DNA of 64,000 nt, from positions 1 to 64,000 of the forward strand of contig NZ_QLMH01000005.1 in the NCBI RefSeq assembly GCF_003259935.1, given 5' to 3'. Below are positions 17,280 through 25,931 of this stretch, piece by piece. The position numbers were made by a program, and so were the translations under genes. Origin of the DNA: Paranoxybacillus vitaminiphilus. Lineage in GTDB: Bacteria > Bacillota > Bacilli > Bacillales > Anoxybacillaceae. The stretch's first letter is position 1. Each line of letters opens with the position of its first letter. The notes beneath the pieces are model-generated. The model was not told the DNA's origin and did no database searches. It saw only the letters and a program-made list of their open reading frames with translations.

Positions 17280-17616
17280 TCAAGTCATTCTTGTTGGACG
17301 CCTCACGAAGGACCCAGAGCTGCGCTACACAGCGGATGGAAAAGCAGTTGTGAACGTCACATTGGCAGTGAGCAGAAACTTCCGCAACGCTGACGGTATC
17401 ATTGACACGGATTTTGTCAATTGTACATTGTGGAGACGAGTGGCGGAAAATACAGCTAATTATTGCCGGAAAGGGTCCATCATTGGGGTAACGGGGCGGA
17501 TTCAAACACGAAATTATGAAAATCAAGATGGAAAGCGTGTATATGTGACAGAGGTTGTCGCAGAATCAGTGCGGTTTATGGGCGGCAAAACGGTAGAGCT
17601 CCTCGGAACTTATTAA
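17272..17616 (+). CDS. ssbB: Competence single-stranded DNA-binding protein SsbB
   Basis: The 114-residue protein is an OB-fold SSB ([59 protein letters not shown]). It ends near residue 114 without the long acidic C-terminal tail of SsbA, which is the SsbB form that protects incoming DNA during transformation. The ywpF neighbour agrees with the B. subtilis ywpF-ssbB arrangement. A weak GGGAAG lies before the ATG; coupling to an upstream small ORF is possible. Confidence 0.92.
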   Translation: MINQVILVGRLTKDPELRYTADGKAVVNVTLAVSRNFRNADGIIDTDFVNCTLWRRVAENTANYCRKGSIIGVTGRIQTRNYENQDGKRVYVTEVVAESVRFMGGKTVELLGTY

Positions 17617-17719
17617 TGTTTGCAGGTGGCGAAAGTCCTCTTTTGTTCCTCCATCATTCTCCTTCCAAAACGTTACCTCGATATAAAAAAGTTGAACCCT
17701 CCATGCTTCCTCTCTCTTT

Positions 17720-17750
17720 GCCGACCAAGTTTGGTTGGCGTTTTTTTATT
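17720..17750 (+). terminator. Rho-independent terminator after ssbB
   Basis: GCCGACCAA pairs with TTGGTTGGC with a wobble pair, followed by TTTTTTTATT. Confidence 0.75.
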
Positions 17751-17845
17751 TTATCATGAACTTAAAATACTTTTTTGCTACAAAGTGTATTGTTAAAATA
17801 TGTAATAAATGATAAAAAACCGAATGAAATAAGCGAGGGGTATGC

Positions 17846-18343
17846 GTGAATATTTATCTTGCTGATTTGATGATTAGTGAAGAAAAAACAGCCACACGGT
17901 TTTTAAAGAAATATCATATTTTTATTAAAGAAATAAAAAGTCCCTTTTCAGTTAAGCTGAAAACAATTGCTCCTGTCAGCTTTGGCGATTCGCTTTGTTT
18001 TTTGCGAAATGAAGCAGAAGCTGGCGGAATGCTGCATGAGGATGTGCGGTTTCGTATGATCGAATGTAGGGAGAACGCCCAGCTATACTTTATTTTTAAA
18101 TCTGTCAATCAGCTTTATATGTTTGTTATTAGGATGAATTTAAAGAAAAGCAATATTGAAATTACCACCTATGAATGGAACCAGCTCCAGCAAAAATATC
18201 TCCGCATCCATACGAATCAGCTGCTTGCCATTGAAAAACAGCTGATTTACGATATACTCCAATCGTTACACATCCGCTCGGAAGGCAGGCGCTCACTCTT
18301 TTTCACGCTTCCATCCAAGAAAAAAGCTGACCCAAAAGTATAA
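17846..18343 (+). CDS. Uncharacterised 165-residue protein
   Basis: No family is recognised. A GTG start follows GCGAGGGG. The protein (MNIYLADLMISEEKTATRFL ... RSEGRRSLFFTLPSKKKADP) looks soluble, alpha/beta and basic at the C-terminus. It lies between ssbB and the deleted SNF2/SWIM remnant. A family A repeat lies about 50 bases downstream. Codon use resembles the neighbours, so it is probably a real resident gene. Confidence 0.6.
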   Translation: MNIYLADLMISEEKTATRFLKKYHIFIKEIKSPFSVKLKTIAPVSFGDSLCFLRNEAEAGGMLHEDVRFRMIECRENAQLYFIFKSVNQLYMFVIRMNLKKSNIEITTYEWNQLQQKYLRIHTNQLLAIEKQLIYDILQSLHIRSEGRRSLFFTLPSKKKADPKV

Positions 18344-18390
18344 ACATAAAATTACATGCTGCTTCGATTTTTTCAGGCAGATGTGAAAAA

Positions 18391-18513
18391 GAGGCTGTCT
18401 CATAATAGGTATGTCCCCCAAAAAAGAAGACGGCCAATCATTAAGCAAGTCACAACCCCATCCATTTTCGTTCATTGTGGCGGCTGGTAAGTCATGGACG
18501 TTTGAGACAGCTT
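18391..18513. repeat. Family A repeat at the edge of a gene deletion
   Basis: The outer arms are GAGGCTGTCTCATAA and TTTGAGACAGCTTTC. The right arm runs into the coding remnant of the SNF2 helicase, so the element sits exactly at the break point. Confidence 0.7.
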
Positions 18514-19000
18514 TCGCCGTTTGCCCGGATTTGTCCGGTTAATTGCAGCAATTTTTCAAGTTTATAGGATCGTTCGACGACGTTGTTCGGCTCAGGTTCC
18601 TTCAAATAAAGAGCCGGATGGTTGCATAATCGCTTAAGACGATGGAGCATTTGCAGGATCAGTCCGCGCCGCTCGAAGCCTGTTAATGCTTCAATGCGTG
18701 AGAGCGTATCTTGGACAAGCTCTTCGTAAAGAGAGGCTTGTTCGGTTGTAAGCGGACAATATTCTTTTTGTTCAATAATACGAGGGCGGTTGCCGAACCG
18801 TCCTCTACTTTGATTTTATAAACAGTGCCTATACGATAGAGTAACAGTGCTTTTTTTATTAACGCCTGACTATTTTCATATGTGTCTAATTCCGACTTTA
18901 TTTGCCCGGCAGCCTGAACAAGCACATATTTAGGAAGGTATGTTTTTAACATATCAATGTCCATCCTCTCGGAAAAGTCTCTATCATCTATTATTATCAA
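18514..19000 (-). pseudogene. Fused remnant of SWIM-protein and SNF2-helicase genes (ywqB/ywqA)
   Basis: On the minus strand, the first part (from about 19000) reads MDIDMLKTYLPKYVLVQAAG ... ALLLYRIGTVYKIKVEDGSATALV, resembling the N-terminus of SWIM zinc-finger proteins. After a frame change near 18790 the sequence becomes IIEQKEYCPLTTEQASLYEE, then RGLILQMLHRLKRLCNHPAL and VVERSYKLEKLLQLTGQI, which is the helicase region of an Rad54/SNF2 ATPase such as YwqA. The rest of both genes is missing. In B. subtilis ywqA and ywqB lie between ssbB and ywqCDEF, exactly as here, so an internal deletion within a resident operon is the simplest explanation. Confidence 0.72.
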
Positions 19001-19162
19001 ATTTTAAAAATTTAACACAAAATTATAACAAAAGTCTCTTATATAAAAAATAAAGTTTCGTTATACTAGAAAAAAATACTAGTATATACGGAATTTGGAC
19101 AAAGAGATAACGTATGAACGTTTTATACATATAGAAATGATAAGGAATGGAGGATGGGGAGA

Positions 19163-20563
19163 GTGCTTACACCAAAGCAGGTCATTATCTCATCGGCGTT
19201 TGCTTCGGCGTTATTTATGGTGCCGCTGGCTGTGGAAGCATCCGAATTAAAGCTTGGCATGAGCAATGAGCAGGTGAAGGAGCTGCAGGACTTGTTAAAA
19301 GCAAAAGGCTTTTTTGCTTATCATACATCGACAGGCTATTTCGGACCGGTTACGGAAAAAGCGGTTAAAGAGTTTCAAGCATCTGTCCATTTAACTCCGA
19401 CTGGCATTGTCGATAAAGCGACATATGAAAAGTTAAAAAGCAGCGTTTCCACCCATCAGCCAGGCAATGTGTTAAAAATGGGCGCAAAAGGCGAAAGCGT
19501 CAGCGTTTTACAGCGGAATTTAAAAACATTAGGCTACTTTACCTATCCGAAAATTACTGGTTATTACGGCAGCGTAACGGCGGAGGCGGTCAAGAGGTTT
19601 CAGCAGGCATACGGCTTGAAGGCGGATGGAGTGGTTGATTCGCAAACGCTGCAAAAAATTCAAGAAGCCGTTCAGCGGAAAAACAAGCCTCAAGCGGCGT
19701 CGAAGCAGAACGAAAATGGAACCAATTCCTCTCCTGTGCTGAAGCTGGGGACAAGGGGAAAAGAAGTCAGCCAGCTGCAGCTTCATTTAAAAACGCTCGG
19801 ATATTTCCAATATCCAACGATTACAGACTATTATGGCAGTGCAACGTCTGATGCAGTAAGAAAGTTTCAAAAAGAGAACGGATTAAAGGTGACAGGAATA
19901 GCCGACAGCATTACATTGGCAAAAATCCGCCAAGCGATTGAACAGAAAGAAAAATCGCAAGCTGCCGCACCGAAGAGGGACGTTTATTTAGCAATCGGCT
20001 CCATCGGGGAGCAGGTGAAGCAAGTGCAGATGAAATTAAAGCAATTAGGCTATTTTACGTATCCAACGATTACGGGTTATTACGGCAGTGTAACGGCAGA
20101 GGCGGTCAAGCAGTTTCAAAAAAGCGTGCAATTGCCGGCGACAGGAACAGTGGACAGCCAAACGTATGAGCTGCTTATGGATAAAGAGGCAAACAAAACA
20201 TTTGATGTCATGGATTTAATTGCCGATGCAGCGGAGTTGCTGGGCATACCGTATGTATGGGGAGGAGAAACACCGGAGACCGGATTTGATTGCAGCGGTT
20301 TTCTCGTGTACGTTTTTAAGAAACAAGGTATTTCATTGCCGCGCACGGTAGCGACCATTTGGAATGCAGGCAAACCTGTCAACGCTCCTTCTGTCGGAGA
20401 CATTGTCTTTTTCGAAACCTATCAGCCCGGCGCGTCTCATGCCGGCATTTATATCGGAAACAACCAATTCATTCATAGCGGCGGTACAAATGGCGTTTCC
20501 ATCAGCAGACTAGACAGTCCGTATTGGAGCCAGCGTTATTTAGGGGCAAAAAGGTACTATTGA
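19163..20563 (+). CDS. Secreted cell-wall hydrolase: four PG-binding repeats plus NlpC/P60
   Basis: A signal peptide (about 30 residues, ending near LAVEASE) is followed by four peptidoglycan-binding type 1 domains, each with the LGYF-Y-PKITGYYGSVT-type core, then a C-terminal NlpC/P60 endopeptidase. The catalytic Cys lies in FDCSGFLVYVF, the His in SHAGIYIG, and a further His in FIHSGG. Such enzymes cleave stem peptides of peptidoglycan. GTG 19163 is preferred to ATG 19154 because TGGAGG is nine bases before it but directly abuts the ATG. The gene is monocistronic, with a hairpin after it. Confidence 0.9.
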   Translation: MLTPKQVIISSAFASALFMVPLAVEASELKLGMSNEQVKELQDLLKAKGFFAYHTSTGYFGPVTEKAVKEFQASVHLTPTGIVDKATYEKLKSSVSTHQPGNVLKMGAKGESVSVLQRNLKTLGYFTYPKITGYYGSVTAEAVKRFQQAYGLKADGVVDSQTLQKIQEAVQRKNKPQAASKQNENGTNSSPVLKLGTRGKEVSQLQLHLKTLGYFQYPTITDYYGSATSDAVRKFQKENGLKVTGIADSITLAKIRQAIEQKEKSQAAAPKRDVYLAIGSIGEQVKQVQMKLKQLGYFTYPTITGYYGSVTAEAVKQFQKSVQLPATGTVDSQTYELLMDKEANKTFDVMDLIADAAELLGIPYVWGGETPETGFDCSGFLVYVFKKQGISLPRTVATIWNAGKPVNAPSVGDIVFFETYQPGASHAGIYIGNNQFIHSGGTNGVSISRLDSPYWSQRYLGAKRYY

Positions 20564-20577
20564 CAGGCGGTTTGCTG

Positions 20578-20615
20578 AAAACAGCCGATGACAATGATTC
20601 GTTGGCTGTTATTTT
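20578..20615 (+). terminator. Terminator after the NlpC/P60 gene
   Basis: AACAGCC pairs with GGCTGTT around a 17-base loop, followed by ATTTTTG. The long loop makes it a moderate terminator. Confidence 0.5.
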
Positions 20616-20624
20616 TGTGTATAT

Positions 20625-20930
20625 TATAAAGTTCAGATTGAAAAATCAACATAAGCAAAAAGTTTAAAAATTTACATATGTTAGGAAATCAATCGGCATA
20701 TATAAGTCAATCCAATTTAAACTCTCAACATGTGAATTAAACATGAAAATCAACCAAGGTTCTGTTCGCCTTTTAAATAGGTTGAAAAATCAAGTTTGAT
20801 TTATAAATGATTAATGGTTACGACATTGAGTAAGTTTAGCCACAAAACAAATAGACTGCACTGGATGAGGCGGCTTAAATTTATATGTTGAAAAATGAAA
20901 TCAGTTCTATATAGATTAAAGGAACGGCAG
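20625..20930. repeat. Longest copy of family D dispersed repeat
   Basis: This stretch of about 300 bp contains in order the blocks that occur separately, and partly inverted, at 5003, 5545 and 12640. These are GATTGAAAAATCAACATAAG, CTCTCAACATGTGAATTAAA with AAGGTTCTGTT, then GGTTACGACATTGAGTAAG and GATGAGGCGGCTTAAATTTA. It has no coding potential. It lies in front of the polysaccharide locus. Confidence 0.7.
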
Positions 20931-21109
20931 TGAATATGGCAAAAAAGCTTTAAATAATCAAATTTTTTTACATAGGATTAAAAAATAAATGGCAGTAAAT
21001 TTGACAAAACTTGATAGGTTTATAAGATGAAAAGACGTTTTTTGACAGAAATTTATGTTATAATCGACATTAAGTTTAACTATTATGCTGGCTGAACGAG
21101 GAGGATAAA

Positions 21110-21853
21110 ATGGAAGAGACGATCAGCTTGAAGGAACTTTTTCAAACATTGCGTAAACGCTTGTGGTTAATTGTTTTAATTACAACCATCGCAACTGTAA
21201 CAAGCGGAATCGTAAGTTACTTTTTTCTAACGCCCATCTATCAGGCTTCGACACAAATTCTTGTAAATAAAGCAAATTCGGAGCAGCAAATTTACAATAT
21301 TGGCGAGATTCAAACTAATTTACAATTAATTAATACGTACAGCGTCATTATTAAAAGTCCGGCTATTTTAGAAAAAGTTCAGGAGGAACTGGAAATAGAG
21401 CGTTCTATTGAACAATTGAACGAACAAATTCAAGTGGCGAGCGAAAAAGATTCACAAGTATTTTCCGTCACAGTGAATGACCCAGACCCGGCTTTAGCAG
21501 CAGCAATTGCCAATAAAACAGCAGAAGTGTTCAAAGAAGAAATCGTTAAAATTATGAAGATTGACAACGTCAGTATTTTATCAAAAGCAGAAGTAAAGGA
21601 AAATCAAAAGCCTGTCAAACCGAAACCGTTATTAAATATTGCGATTGCCTTTGTCGTTGGCTTAATGACAGGTGTAGGGCTAGCCTTTTTATTAGAATAT
21701 CTTGATAATACTGTGAAAACAGAACAAGATATTGAAAAACATCTGCAGCTTCCTGTTCTTGGCGTAATTGGCGTTATTGAACAGAATGAACAAAAAGCGA
21801 AAAAGACAAAAATGAAAATGAGCGATGCAAGAGGTGAGTCGTTTGGCTCGTAG
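21110..21853 (+). CDS. Wzz-type polysaccharide co-polymerase / tyrosine kinase modulator (YwqC-like)
   Basis: The 247-residue membrane protein has an N-terminal segment [19 protein letters not shown] and a C-terminal one [20 protein letters not shown], with an extracytoplasmic domain between. This is the Wzz/YveK layout. In Firmicutes such proteins activate the adjacent BY-kinase and control chain length of exported polysaccharide. GAGGAGG precedes the ATG. The kinase gene overlaps its 3' end by eleven bases. Possible promoter elements lie upstream (TTGACA 21001, TAAGAT 21023). B. subtilis ywqC occupies the same relative position. Confidence 0.88.
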   Translation: MEETISLKELFQTLRKRLWLIVLITTIATVTSGIVSYFFLTPIYQASTQILVNKANSEQQIYNIGEIQTNLQLINTYSVIIKSPAILEKVQEELEIERSIEQLNEQIQVASEKDSQVFSVTVNDPDPALAAAIANKTAEVFKEEIVKIMKIDNVSILSKAEVKENQKPVKPKPLLNIAIAFVVGLMTGVGLAFLLEYLDNTVKTEQDIEKHLQLPVLGVIGVIEQNEQKAKKTKMKMSDARGESFGS

Positions 21854-22541
21854 TAATCGAAAACAAATGCAAACATTAGAACGAAGCTTGATTACGGTAC
21901 AAAACCCAAGATCCCCGATTTCTGAACAATATAGAACGATTCGAACAAATATTCAATTTTCTTTCGTTGACAAGACTATGCGGTCGTTAATGGTCACTTC
22001 GGCGGGGCCGAGTGAAGGAAAATCGACAACTGTAGCTAATTTAGCGGTCACATTCGCGCAACAGGGGAAAAAAGTTTTGCTCATTGATGCGGACATGCGC
22101 AAACCAACGATGCACTATACATTTCACTTGAACAATATTATTGGCTTAACAAATGTTTTAACTCAATCAGCTGCTTTACTTTCAGCCTATCAAGCAACAG
22201 AAGTCGACAATTTATTTGTGTTAACATCAGGGCCAATTCCGCCAAACCCGGCAGAATTATTAGCGTCCAAAGCGATGGAAACCTTTCTTGAGGAAGTATA
22301 TAAACGTTTTGATTTAGTCATTTTTGATACCCCGCCGGTGTTAGCAGTGACGGATGCACAAATTTTAGCGAACAAATGCGATGGCACTGTGCTTGTCGTA
22401 TCCAGCGGCAAAACGGAAATCGAGGCGGCTGTCAAAGCAAAAGAATTGCTGCTTTCAGCCAATGCTAAACTGTTAGGTGTCGTGCTAAACAAAAAGAAAC
22501 AACAACAAGGGCAATATTATTATTACTATGGCAATAAATGA
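21843..22541 (+). CDS. BY-family protein tyrosine kinase (YwqD/EpsB-like)
   Basis: This cytosolic 232-residue kinase partners the membrane modulator encoded upstream. It has Walker A ([10 protein letters not shown]), Walker A' ([10 protein letters not shown]) and Walker B (LVIFDTPPV). The C-terminal tyrosine cluster, QYYYYYG, is the autophosphorylation tail of the family. TTG 21843 is chosen as the start because GAGGTGA lies five bases before it; the ATG at 21825 has no site. The matching phosphatase gene (ywqE-like) is not found nearby. The kinase probably regulates UDP-glucose dehydrogenase or polymer export, as in B. subtilis. Confidence 0.9.
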   Translation: MARSNRKQMQTLERSLITVQNPRSPISEQYRTIRTNIQFSFVDKTMRSLMVTSAGPSEGKSTTVANLAVTFAQQGKKVLLIDADMRKPTMHYTFHLNNIIGLTNVLTQSAALLSAYQATEVDNLFVLTSGPIPPNPAELLASKAMETFLEEVYKRFDLVIFDTPPVLAVTDAQILANKCDGTVLVVSSGKTEIEAAVKAKELLLSANAKLLGVVLNKKKQQQGQYYYYYGNK

Positions 22542-22590
22542 AGAATGTTTGATGGAAAATTTTGCTCCTCCACGACGATTACACGTCAAT

Positions 22591-22695
22591 AAGAGCTGAC
22601 CCGAACATAAGTGTCAGACCACACAACCAGGACATAAATGAATCATTATATTGCGGGTTGTGCATGAGGTCGGACGCTTTTGGGACAGTCCTTTT
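22591..22695. repeat. Family A repeat after the tyrosine kinase gene
   Basis: GAGCTGACCCGAACATAAGT, GTGTCAGACC, GCATGAGGTCGGACGC and GGGACAGTCCTTTT. Inner arms ACACAACC and GGTTGTG also pair. It probably terminates the kinase operon. Confidence 0.7.
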
Positions 22696-22704
22696 ATTTT
22701 TGTT

Positions 22705-22763
22705 TAACATGTTCACCGAGAAGTCTCCCACCTCTAAGCGAAGTGCAGGTGGGAGAGGTTCAT
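22705..22763. repeat. Family B hairpin element, copy 3
   Basis: TAACATGTTCACCGAGAAG, CTCCCACCTCTAAGCGAAG, TGCAGGTGGGAGAGGTTCAT. Its right end supplies the stop codon of the LytR-family gene on the minus strand (TCA at 22760-22762). Confidence 0.85.
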
Positions 22764-23716
22764 GAGGCTGTATGAATTTCCAAATGCTCCTTTAATTTAT
22801 TGGAGATAGCTAAACGTTCTTCTTCAGGAACGATGAAATAATCCGTACCGTTCATTTTTGTTCCTTTTCCATTAATATGAAGCTGCTCAATTTGCTGGCG
22901 CGCGTCTTTGTAATTGGCTTGAATATCTTTCATTTGTTCGAACGTCATGTTCGTTTTTAAGTTTTTGCCGATCGCCGCTAAAATTTCGTCATAATTCGCC
23001 AAAGAGCCGAAACTGGCGCCTTTTTTAATAATCGCTTCAATAATTTGCTTCTGCCGGTCTTGACGTCCGAAGTCACCGCGCGGGTCTGCATAGCGCATGC
23101 GCGAATATTTTAAGGCCTTTTCTCCGTCTAAAGTAATTTCCCCTTTTGGAAATGTTACGCCTTCGTATGTAAAAGCGAACGGGTTATTAACGGTAACGCC
23201 GCCTACGGCATCGACAATATCTTTGAAGCTTTCCATATTGACTTTAATGTAATAGTCAATCGGAATATCTAAAAATTGTTCGACGCTCGACAGCGTCATG
23301 TCCACTCCGCCAAACGCATAGGCGTGGTTAATTTTATTCTCCATTCCTTTACCGGCGATTTTTGTCCGCGTATCGCGCGGAATGCTGACCATCTCAATCG
23401 ATTTTTTATTCGGATTCACGGTGACAACAATGAGAGAGTCAGAGCGGCCGCGGTCTCCTTTTCGTTCATCGACACCGATTAGCAAAATCGAGATCGGCTC
23501 CCTTTTTTCGAGCGAAATCGGCTCTGGACGTTTTTCCGGAGTTGACCGTTTAATCGGCTCATGTATGCGATTTGCTGTTTGCTTCACATTATGGTAAAGC
23601 GAATAACCGTAAATACCAACAAATAAAAGGAGCAGTGTGAATCCTCCGGTGATGCCCCATAACCATTTTTTTCGCTTTCGTTGTTTTGCTCGCATGGACA
23701 TCTTCCTTTTTGTCAT
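22760..23716 (-). CDS. lytR: LytR-CpsA-Psr family wall-polymer ligase
   Basis: The 318-residue protein has a basic N-terminus and one membrane segment (WLWGITGGFTLLLLFVGIYG), then an extracellular LCP domain. ILLIGVDERKGDRGRSDSLI, SIPRDTR and KYSRMRYADPRGDFGRQDRQ are the residues that bind the polyprenyl-pyrophosphate head group in this family. LCP enzymes move teichoic acids and other polymers from lipid carriers to peptidoglycan. The gene is divergent from mnaA, as lytR is in B. subtilis. Its stop codon lies in a family B element, so the last residues (HTAS) may have been altered by that insertion. Confidence 0.92.
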   Translation of the reverse strand: MTKRKMSMRAKQRKRKKWLWGITGGFTLLLLFVGIYGYSLYHNVKQTANRIHEPIKRSTPEKRPEPISLEKREPISILLIGVDERKGDRGRSDSLIVVTVNPNKKSIEMVSIPRDTRTKIAGKGMENKINHAYAFGGVDMTLSSVEQFLDIPIDYYIKVNMESFKDIVDAVGGVTVNNPFAFTYEGVTFPKGEITLDGEKALKYSRMRYADPRGDFGRQDRQKQIIEAIIKKGASFGSLANYDEILAAIGKNLKTNMTFEQMKDIQANYKDARQQIEQLHINGKGTKMNGTDYFIVPEEERLAISNKLKEHLEIHTAS

Positions 23717-23922
23717 AAATTGTAAATCAAAGTATAATTATAGAGATTTATATATAGGGATACGACAACTTACACAAGAATATTCATCTGTATGGGTGGA
23801 ATAATCATTTTGATAAATGTTGAGGAAATATAACGGTTATGATAATGTAAGGATTGGAAGTTTGCATGATTGCATTGCTGTGGAGCAATACTTTTACAAT
23901 TTTTGTAATTGTAGGTGAATTT

Positions 23923-25068
23923 ATGGCTGACAAAATTAAAGTAATGACGATTTTCGGCACGAGACCTGAGGCGATTAAGATGGCTCCGCTTGTGTTGGAG
24001 CTTCAAAAATATCCCGAGCAGATTGAACCGATTGTCACGGTAACAGCCCAGCATCGGCAAATGCTTGATCAGGTATTGGAAATTTTTAATATCAGACCTG
24101 ACTATGATTTAAATATTATGAGAGATCGTCAAACATTAACAGGAATTACCGTTCGTGCCCTCGAGGGGCTTGACAAAGTGATGAAAGAAGTAAAGCCGGA
24201 CTTAGTGCTCGTGCACGGGGATACAACGACTACGTTTGTGGCAAGTCTTGCAGCATTTTACAATCAAATTGCCGTCGGTCATGTTGAGGCGGGTTTGCGC
24301 ACATGGAACAAATATTCACCATTTCCTGAAGAAATGAACCGGCAGCTTACCGGCATTATTGCTGATCTTCACTTTGCGCCGACGAAAAAAGCGTATGAAA
24401 ACTTAATTCATGAAAATAAAAAAGCGGACTCGATCTTTATTACAGGAAACACGGCCATTGATGCTTTAAAGACAACGGTAACAGATGATTATGAGCATGA
24501 AATTTTAAAGAAAATCGGTAATGATCGGATGATTTTATTAACCGCACACCGCAGAGAAAATCTTGGTGAATCAATGCGCAATATGTTTCGCGCGATTAAG
24601 CGGATTGTCAATGAACACGAAGATGTACAGGTTGTTTATCCGGTCCATTTAAATCCAGCGGTACGTGAGGTAGCGGATGAAATACTTGGCAATGATCCGC
24701 GCATTCACTTAATCGAGCCGTTAGGCGTGCTGGATTTTCATAATTTTGCCGCAAGAGCATTTCTCATTTTAACTGACTCCGGCGGCGTGCAGGAGGAAGC
24801 CCCTTCTTTAGGGGTTCCTGTATTGGTTCTTCGCGATACGACCGAGCGGCCTGAAGGCATTGAAGCGGGAACGTTAAAATTAGCGGGAACAAATGAAGAA
24901 ACCATTTATAACATGGCTTACGAATTATTGAATAACCCGCAGGAATATGAAAAAATGGCAAAAGCGTCAAATCCGTATGGGGATGGACAGGCTTCTCTGC
25001 GTATTGTTCAAGCGATTCTTTACTATTTTGGCAAGGCTGAACAACCGCCTCAACGATTCCAACCTTAA
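23923..25068 (+). CDS. mnaA: UDP-N-acetylglucosamine 2-epimerase (non-hydrolysing)
   Basis: The 381-residue enzyme interconverts UDP-GlcNAc and UDP-ManNAc, the donor precursor for wall teichoic acid linkage units and ManNAc-derived uronates. IFGTRPEAIKMAPLV, VHGDTTTTF, HVEAGLRT, LTAHRRENLG and LTDSGGVQEEAPSLGVP are all intact. ATG 23923 with TAGGTGA before it is the start; the longer frame from 23854 reads through leader-like sequence. Divergent from lytR, matching B. subtilis. The product feeds the UDP-ManNAc dehydrogenase downstream at 27.5 kb and the TagA-type transferase. Confidence 0.95.
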   Translation: MADKIKVMTIFGTRPEAIKMAPLVLELQKYPEQIEPIVTVTAQHRQMLDQVLEIFNIRPDYDLNIMRDRQTLTGITVRALEGLDKVMKEVKPDLVLVHGDTTTTFVASLAAFYNQIAVGHVEAGLRTWNKYSPFPEEMNRQLTGIIADLHFAPTKKAYENLIHENKKADSIFITGNTAIDALKTTVTDDYEHEILKKIGNDRMILLTAHRRENLGESMRNMFRAIKRIVNEHEDVQVVYPVHLNPAVREVADEILGNDPRIHLIEPLGVLDFHNFAARAFLILTDSGGVQEEAPSLGVPVLVLRDTTERPEGIEAGTLKLAGTNEETIYNMAYELLNNPQEYEKMAKASNPYGDGQASLRIVQAILYYFGKAEQPPQRFQP

Positions 25069-25091
25069 ATGGAGCAATAGCGCGAACGATG

Positions 25092-25180
25092 GAGGCTGAC
25101 CCTGGGAAAAAGTATCAGACCCCGCCAGGATATATATTGTGGATTTCTCGTGCGGTCAGATACTTTTAGGTCAGCCTCTG
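25092..25180. repeat. Family A repeat after mnaA
   Basis: Outer arms GAGGCTGACC and GGTCAGCCTC are a perfect 10-bp inverted repeat. Inside lie AAGTATCAGACCCCG and CGGTCAGATACTTTT, also pairing. This is the cleanest copy of the family and a likely terminator for mnaA. Confidence 0.85.
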
Positions 25181-25284
25181 TTCGTTTCTATTTAATGAAT
25201 GGTGGAAGCGGATAAAAAACTTTGTCATAAAATATTGTTTTATGTTAATATAAAAAATTGGAGCACGAAAGTTTGGAGGTTTTT

Positions 25285-25686
25285 TTGTTCATGCTAAAAA
25301 ATCTTCCCCATGGGACAAAAATCAGCATTTCCCGTTCAATTGCACTTGCATTTGAAAAATATATGAACAAGATCGGCTGGGATGAAGGAAATTTTAGCCC
25401 GGAAACATTTGTACAAGAGTGGCGGGATCATGTTGAAAAACATTCAACATGGTTTCATTCTCTTAGTGAAACGGTTAAACAAGACCCGTCATTTCATGAA
25501 GAATTAGCAAACAAAATCAATGAGCTTATCGAAAAAGTGCTTTCTGAAAAACCGACAGAGGAACAAACCAAAAAGCTCGAACAGCTCGCCAAAGAGTTAA
25601 ACATCGAAGATATAGATTATTCCTGCAAAGCCGAAGCGAATTATCATATTGAACGATTGGAAAGGTTAAAACAGGAACGGCGGTAA
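25285..25686 (+). CDS. Uncharacterised 133-residue helical protein
   Basis: I do not recognise the family. TTG 25285 has GGAGG five bases upstream; ATG 25291 is eleven bases from it. The product (MFMLKNLPHGTKISISRSIA ... SYKAEANYHIERL-like tail) is soluble, charged and largely helical, with heptad-like KLEQLAKELNIED. It is monocistronic between a family A repeat and a strong terminator. It may be unrelated to polysaccharide synthesis despite its position. Confidence 0.6.
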   Translation: MFMLKNLPHGTKISISRSIALAFEKYMNKIGWDEGNFSPETFVQEWRDHVEKHSTWFHSLSETVKQDPSFHEELANKINELIEKVLSEKPTEEQTKKLEQLAKELNIEDIDYSCKAEANYHIERLERLKQERR

Positions 25687-25689
25687 AAA

Positions 25690-25722
25690 TACACGAGGGC
25701 ATATCTCTCGTGTATTTTTATA
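25690..25722 (+). terminator. Rho-independent terminator
   Basis: TACACGAG pairs with CTCGTGTA, followed by TTTTTATA, just after the stop codon of the 25285 gene. Confidence 0.8.
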
Positions 25723-25931
25723 TGCCGGATGATGTAAATATGCTTTTTTCACTTATCAGCGGACTTTTTTTAATTATTTTTTACAATATTTTCATTTTTG
25801 TTCATCGCCATTTTTTATTGTTTTATGTATTATAATACCGTTGTGAAGGTAAAAAGCTCTCCTTCTGTCTCATATCATGAAAAAATAAGCGATATTTTTT
25901 ATGCTACAAAAAACTTTATAGGAGGTATAAA

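Noticed and set aside
22562-22765. 67-codon frame after the tyrosine kinase gene
   Set aside because: Made up of family A and B repeat DNA.
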